A program made the position numbers and the translations under genes. Source: a virus. Taken from it: a stretch of 50,487 bases of DNA. Positions within the stretch are counted from its first letter, which is position 1. Each line of letters starts with the position of its first letter. The stretch covers positions 1 to 50,487 of IMG/VR virus record IMGVR_UViG_3300037485_002317; one strand, written 5' to 3'. The notes below the pieces were generated by a model. That model saw only the letters and a program-made list of their open reading frames with translations, made no database searches and was not told the DNA's origin. Positions 47,770-50,487 of this stretch are shown one piece after another.

Positions 47770-48150
47770 ATGGAAATCATCAACGCCACGCCCCATCAAA
47801 TCACTATTTGCTCAAAAGAAGGGGTAACTCAAAACCCCAAAACTAAACAGTTCACGGCTGAATCCGTGATTGCATTGTTCACACTTCCCCCATCGGGAAT
47901 TATCCCCCGTGTGGCAATGGGGAACACAGAAGCCGAGCCTATTCTCGGTATTCCCGTTCAATCGGTGCAGTACGGGGAAATTGAGGGACTGCCCCCCGAT
48001 TCCCCCGATGTCTTTTATGTAGTGTCGGGACTGGTAGCAGCAGCAGCCGTTAAAGTTGGGCGACTGGATTGTTTAGCCCCTGGCGCGCTAGTCAGAAATG
48101 CTAGTAACCCATCGGAAGTCTTGGGTTGCCTTTTTTTGCAAAAGCCCTGA
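47770..48150 (+). CDS. Conserved-type small phage protein
   Basis: 126 residues (MEIINATPHQITICSKEGVT; LPPSGIIPRVAMGNTE; GEIEGLPPDSPDVFYVVSGL). The layout, a TPH start, P-P-S-G-x-x-x-R-V, then G-x-x-G-L-P-P and Y-V-V-S-x-L-V, is one I associate with a widespread phage hypothetical family. Near its 3' end lies T-TTT-TTG (48132-48138), a slippery heptamer in the zero frame, where a -1 shift would extend the protein into a zinc ribbon. Function unknown. Confidence 0.65.
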   Translation: MEIINATPHQITICSKEGVTQNPKTKQFTAESVIALFTLPPSGIIPRVAMGNTEAEPILGIPVQSVQYGEIEGLPPDSPDVFYVVSGLVAAAAVKVGRLDCLAPGALVRNASNPSEVLGCLFLQKP

Positions 48151-48260
48151 TTGTTGGCGACGGTTGCCCCCGGTGTGGTAGCCACAGGATCGTTAAATAT
48201 GGATACACCGAACACCACCGCCGACGAATGAAATGCAAGGATTGTGGAAAAACGTTTTAA
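48138..48260 (+). CDS. Zinc-ribbon frame reached by candidate -1 frameshift
   Basis: In the -1 frame after the slippery heptamer, 40 codons run to TAA at 48258: GDGCPRCGSHRIVKYGYTEH, then MKCKDCGKTF. This is a complete four-Cys zinc ribbon of the InsA/phage type, but the frame has no ATG, GTG or TTG start of its own. Either it is made as a fusion of about 160 residues, or a one-base change in the T-run has split one gene in two. Related in type to the zinc ribbon at 14292. Confidence 0.5.
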   Translation, partial: AKALIVGDGCPRCGSHRIVKYGYTEHHRRRMKCKDCGKTF

Positions 48261-48265
48261 AATCA

Positions 48266-48296
48266 AACCCTCTAAATATTTAGAGGGTTATTTTTA
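48266..48296 (+). terminator. Palindromic terminator, copy 1
   Basis: A perfect 24-base palindrome (AACCCTCTAAAT / ATTTAGAGGGTT) followed by ATTTTTATT. It ends the rightward pair and also borders the leftward orphan gene. A near-identical copy lies at 48771. Confidence 0.85.
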
Positions 48297-48740
48297 TTTA
48301 GTTGGTTTGGGATTGGTAAGAATACCTCCTTTTGGTGAACTCTTAAAATACTCGCTTTCCAGTAAGTCAAAAATACTTACTTGCCCATTTTTATCTCTTG
48401 GCAATTCTTTTGGCGGTGGTTTTATAATGTCGTCGTCACAAATAAAAACAAGGTTAATTTTCTCGCCACCATAATAAGACTTAAACGCTTCAGTCAATGC
48501 GTTTGAATGGCGATGAGTAGATGCTAGTTTCTTTATAGTAGAGCTACTGATCTTTATAATGGCAATCCCTTCTACAACAGCTATTAAACGAGTTTGCTGT
48601 CTAAAAAGGGCTTTTGTACCCTGTGGCTGCACGTTATCTAGTATTGCCTGGTAATCAGGAAAGTGATAGGCTGTTTGACCCACAAGGAGTGAGAGTTCTT
48701 TTAGTGCGGATGCGTATCCATCCTTTATTGGTGAATTCAT
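48294..48740 (-). CDS. Orphan gene flanked by duplicated terminators
   Basis: 148 residues (DGYASALKELSLLVGQTAYH; LFRQQTRLIAVVEGIAIIKI; KINLVFICDDDIIKPPPKEL). Soluble, alpha/beta. No family recognised. It is a single gene bracketed by two ~36-bp terminator copies, the classic layout of a phage moron gained by insertion. There is no Shine-Dalgarno. Confidence 0.65.
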   Translation of the reverse strand: MNSPIKDGYASALKELSLLVGQTAYHFPDYQAILDNVQPQGTKALFRQQTRLIAVVEGIAIIKISSSTIKKLASTHRHSNALTEAFKSYYGGEKINLVFICDDDIIKPPPKELPRDKNGQVSIFDLLESEYFKSSPKGGILTNPKPTK

Positions 48741-48770
48741 TTTTTATTAATGTTTACTCATGGGATTAAA

Positions 48771-48798
48771 CCCTCTAAATATTTAGAGGGGTTATTTT
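48771..48798. terminator. Palindromic terminator, copy 2
   Basis: A perfect 20-base palindrome CCCTCTAAAT / ATTTAGAGGG followed by GTTATTTTTT. The flanks match copy 1 (AAACCC before, GTTATTTTT after). On the plus strand no gene needs it here, so duplication is the simplest explanation. Confidence 0.8.
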
Positions 48799-48802
48799 TT
48801 GA

Positions 48803-49168
48803 TTAGCTCATACTCAATATAAACGCCTCTTGTTCCTCAATGACTCGCCATTCCTGTCTATCTTCTTCGAGCCAATTGATATTTTTAGACAATTCGGCAC
48901 AGTACATCGCCCGTTTTTGTTCAACAGTCCACCTAGGGAGCGCGAAGGCATCCGTAAACAGATCCGCGTCGGATGATAAGGACTGATAAGCCAATAACGC
49001 CACAGCTTTCATTTTGCCCTGTTGCGCGGCGTAAATTTTGAGCCGTTGCCAGTCCGAGAGGGAGATCGTTGTTGCCTTTGTGCCACCGCCGTTGATGGAA
49101 TCTAGTTCTGCCTCAACCGGTAAGCCGGTATAACCTATACCCTGAAGGGCTTTGAGTGGTAGAAACCT
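48803..49168 (-). pseudogene. N-terminally truncated copy of the neighbouring DNA-binding family
   Basis: A frame of 121 codons without an ATG start until residue 53 (ATG at 49012). Its upstream part (LKALQGIGYTGLPVEAELDS, INGGGTKATTISLSDWQRLK) aligns in pattern with ERMGYTGEFIPVVCESINGG and the QTLSQSDFDVL region of the next gene, and continues with MKAVALLAYQSLSSDADLFT. It is in the same frame as, and begins right after, the stop of that gene, so it is the decayed remains of a tandem copy. A short protein from 49012 could still be made. Confidence 0.65.
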
Positions 49169-49861
49169 TTATTCCGGTTCGTAGGTTAAAACAATACCCA
49201 TATCTTGACAATGAGACTCTACCAATAAAATAAAATCTGGACTCGCGCATCCAAAGAAGTGAATCCGTTTTTCATGCTCTGGATAATACTTTCCATAACA
49301 GAAAACCTGTCCTATAGCTTCTTTCCATCGTTTCCAATCTTTGATCTCGATTAATTGAGTGTCGGTTAAAATGTCGATTCTCCCAGCTAATGTTGAGACT
49401 TCGAGCTTTGCATTGAGTAAAGTTTTTGCCAGTTTCTTCTGTATGATCTTCTCGACTTGATTAGGGTTTAATGTCTTTTTAATTCGAGGCTCTAACGATG
49501 TTGCACGTTCTATCTTTGAGTTTTTTGTTAGTAATCTCATGGCGTCTCTTTTTCCCTCAGATGCAGCAAAAGATATTAAGACATCAAAATCTGACTGTGA
49601 AAGCGTCTGAGCGCACCGACCACCGCCATTAATACTTTCACATACTACAGGAATAAACTCGCCCGTATAACCCATTCTTTCTAATGTCTTCGAGGCTTTG
49701 CCAACCCTGCTAGTGATCTGAGTCAACCAGTTTTCCGCATACCCTAAAGCCAAACTCGCCCCAACCATCCCAACTCGGAACTCGCCATTGGGCATCATGT
49801 ACCCATCAACAGAAATTCCTTCTACATATTCGATAGTCGCCCGTTGTGATTTAATTGTCAT
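49169..49861 (-). CDS. BRO/KilA-type recognition domain fused to PD-(D/E)XK nuclease-like domain
   Basis: 230 residues. The N-terminal ~110 residues belong to a family common in cyanobacteria and their phages (VDGYMMPNGEFRVGMVGASL, then ERMGYTGEFIPVV and an SINGGGR turn), thought to bind DNA. The C-terminal part has GRIDILTDTQLIEIKDWKRW (D163, E172, K174), the D-x(n)-E-x-K pattern of PD-(D/E)XK nucleases, followed by AIGQVFCYGKYYPEH. It is probably an endonuclease or an endonuclease-derived regulator. AAGGAAA precedes the ATG. Confidence 0.65.
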   Translation of the reverse strand: MTIKSQRATIEYVEGISVDGYMMPNGEFRVGMVGASLALGYAENWLTQITSRVGKASKTLERMGYTGEFIPVVCESINGGGRCAQTLSQSDFDVLISFAASEGKRDAMRLLTKNSKIERATSLEPRIKKTLNPNQVEKIIQKKLAKTLLNAKLEVSTLAGRIDILTDTQLIEIKDWKRWKEAIGQVFCYGKYYPEHEKRIHFFGCASPDFILLVESHCQDMGIVLTYEPE

Positions 49862-49890
49862 TGTGACTATTTCCTTAATTAATGGTTACG

Positions 49891-49921
49891 GCTCCTGGGT
49901 GCGACTAACACCGCGAGGAGC
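49891..49921 (-). promoter_or_regulatory. Leader stem-loop of the nuclease-like gene
   Basis: GCTCCT / AGGAGC outer stem with an inner GGTG / CACC stem around CGACTAA. It lies 30-60 bp upstream of the ATG on the minus strand. Confidence 0.5.
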
Positions 49922-50082
49922 ATTTCTATTATTAATTATATCAATATTTTATTGGTTTGTCTGTTAATTAAGCCACGTCAAACAAACTTAATTGCTTAAA
50001 TTCCGGTTGCTTTAGCTCCATAGTTTCTAACTCTGTTTCTGAATATTCTCTAGGCTGAGAGATGCGATCGCAAGCTACACCA

Positions 50083-50120
50083 ATAAAAATAACCCAATAA
50101 TCAATAAGATTCCTGGGTTA
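50083..50120 (-). terminator. Terminator after the small gene at the right edge
   Basis: TAACCCA / TGGGTTA stem with an inner AATC/GATT pairing. On the minus strand it is followed by TTTTTATT. It ends transcription from the 85-residue gene. The region 49922-50082 holds no convincing gene; only a 17-codon frame ending QLSLFDVA is visible. Confidence 0.7.
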
Positions 50121-50161
50121 GTATAGTCCAATTTCAATCAGTGTGCATCATTATTATAACA

Positions 50162-50419
50162 TCATATTTCATCATTAACTATTGCCGAAACCAAAGGTTT
50201 TCTTTTTGGAAATAAATCTTTAATTGACCTGACAGCATCAACATAACACTGACCGAGATATGTCCCATTATCCGTAAAACTAGCGCGGGTCTCGGCAACA
50301 GCCCACCATCCAGACCGACTCCTGAACTCAATATACCAATAACCATAGTCGGTATTTTCTCCCGTTGTTTGGGATATTAAATTATTTAATTGTTCTGTTT
50401 TTGTTTGCATTCGCAACAT
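50162..50419 (-). CDS. Small hypothetical protein at the right edge
   Basis: 85 residues from the second ATG (50419), best spaced from GGAGG; the first ATG is at 50422. The first half contains QTTGENTDYGYWYIEFRSRS and a WWAVAETRASF stretch. An inverted repeat whose other arm ends at base 50487 overlaps codons for ENTDYGYW, so the opposite strand beyond the window may carry a related frame. Family not recognised. Confidence 0.6.
   Translation of the reverse strand: MLRMQTKTEQLNNLISQTTGENTDYGYWYIEFRSRSGWWAVAETRASFTDNGTYLGQCYVDAVRSIKDLFPKRKPLVSAIVNDEI
50335..50373 (+). repeat. Left arm of a 39-bp inverted repeat
   Basis: Matches the reverse complement of 50449-50487 at 38 of 39 positions (a single T/A difference). 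The arms are separated by 75 bases. Confidence 0.95.
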
Positions 50420-50448
50420 CATTTCCTCCCTAATTTTCCCTTGAAGTT

Positions 50449-50487
50449 CCCAAACATCGGGAGAAAATACCGACTATGGTTATTGGT
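50449..50487 (-). repeat. Right arm of a 39-bp inverted repeat, at the window edge
   Basis: Reverse complement of 50335-50373 with one mismatch; it runs to the final base, so it may continue outside. In plus orientation it encodes GENTDYGYW, the same as the coding sequence of the neighbouring gene. Confidence 0.95.

Noticed and set aside
49981-50031. 17-codon frame ending QLSLFDVA
   Set aside because: Too short and without a ribosome site; may be a relic.
1-50487. CRISPR array, rRNA genes, integrase or insertion sequence
   Set aside because: No regularly spaced repeats, rRNA-like sequence, tyrosine/serine recombinase motif or DDE transposase found; the zinc-ribbon and HTH proteins lack catalytic domains.

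Overview
The window is part of the genome of a cyanobacterial virus, or of a phage-plasmid or prophage relative of one. Three observations support this. The HIP1 octamer GCGATCGC, the over-represented palindrome of cyanobacterial genomes, recurs throughout. Head and DNA-packaging genes are present (TerS, TerL and a Mu gpF-type head protein). A short gene overlapping a thymidylate kinase encodes an NblA-like phycobilisome-degradation peptide, an auxiliary gene known from freshwater cyanophages. The composition is A+T-rich. I see no integrase, no complete tRNA gene, no rRNA, no CRISPR array and no insertion sequence. Portal, major capsid and tape-measure genes are not recognisable, so this is probably only part of a larger genome.

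Layout. 1-2667: a partial virion-type gene at the left edge and a small rightward cluster ending in a Cys-containing membrane protein. 2757-10426 (leftward): a DinD/BRO-type antirepressor, a 1476-residue gpF head-protein fusion, TerL and TerS. 10530-11909: a ParB-methyltransferase fusion diverging from terS. 11984-14835 (leftward): small accessory genes, including a truncated KilA-N gene, a zinc-ribbon protein and an 80-bp direct repeat. 14900-23051 (rightward): a virion/host-adhesion block with a GH10-like glycosidase, a large glycine-rich protein and two tandem beta-propeller-like proteins. 23238-24769: a KGG protein, a Dam-type methyltransferase and a RuvC-like resolvase.

24275-33150 (leftward) is one long, tightly packed gene string. 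Its core is a membrane-anchored FtsK/HerA-type ATPase surrounded by small membrane proteins and followed by two membrane-anchored peptidoglycan hydrolases (M23 and GH108). This is my best candidate for an undescribed system: a trans-envelope DNA-handling or exit machine. 33333-37929 (leftward, except one gene) holds many small early-type genes, with Xre-type, HTH, ASCH and SWIM proteins. 38098-44818 (rightward) is the replication cassette: an RHH-like regulator, winged-helix initiator-like proteins, DnaB, a SANT-like protein, SH3-like modules and a C5-cytosine methyltransferase. 44955-45839 is a PAPS-reductase-like PP-loop enzyme. 45928-46673 is the nblA-tmk pair, leftward. 46894-48260 is a rightward pair with a structured leader and a candidate -1 frameshift onto a zinc ribbon. 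48294-50419 is a leftward accessory region with a terminator-flanked orphan gene, a decayed duplicate of a DNA-binding/nuclease protein and an inverted repeat reaching the last base.

How it fits together: three methyltransferases would protect or mark the phage DNA; DnaB with initiator-like genes and RuvC would replicate and resolve it; TerS/TerL would package it; and NblA plus Tmk would redirect host amino acids and nucleotides to virus production. All functions are read from sequence motifs by eye. No database search was run.
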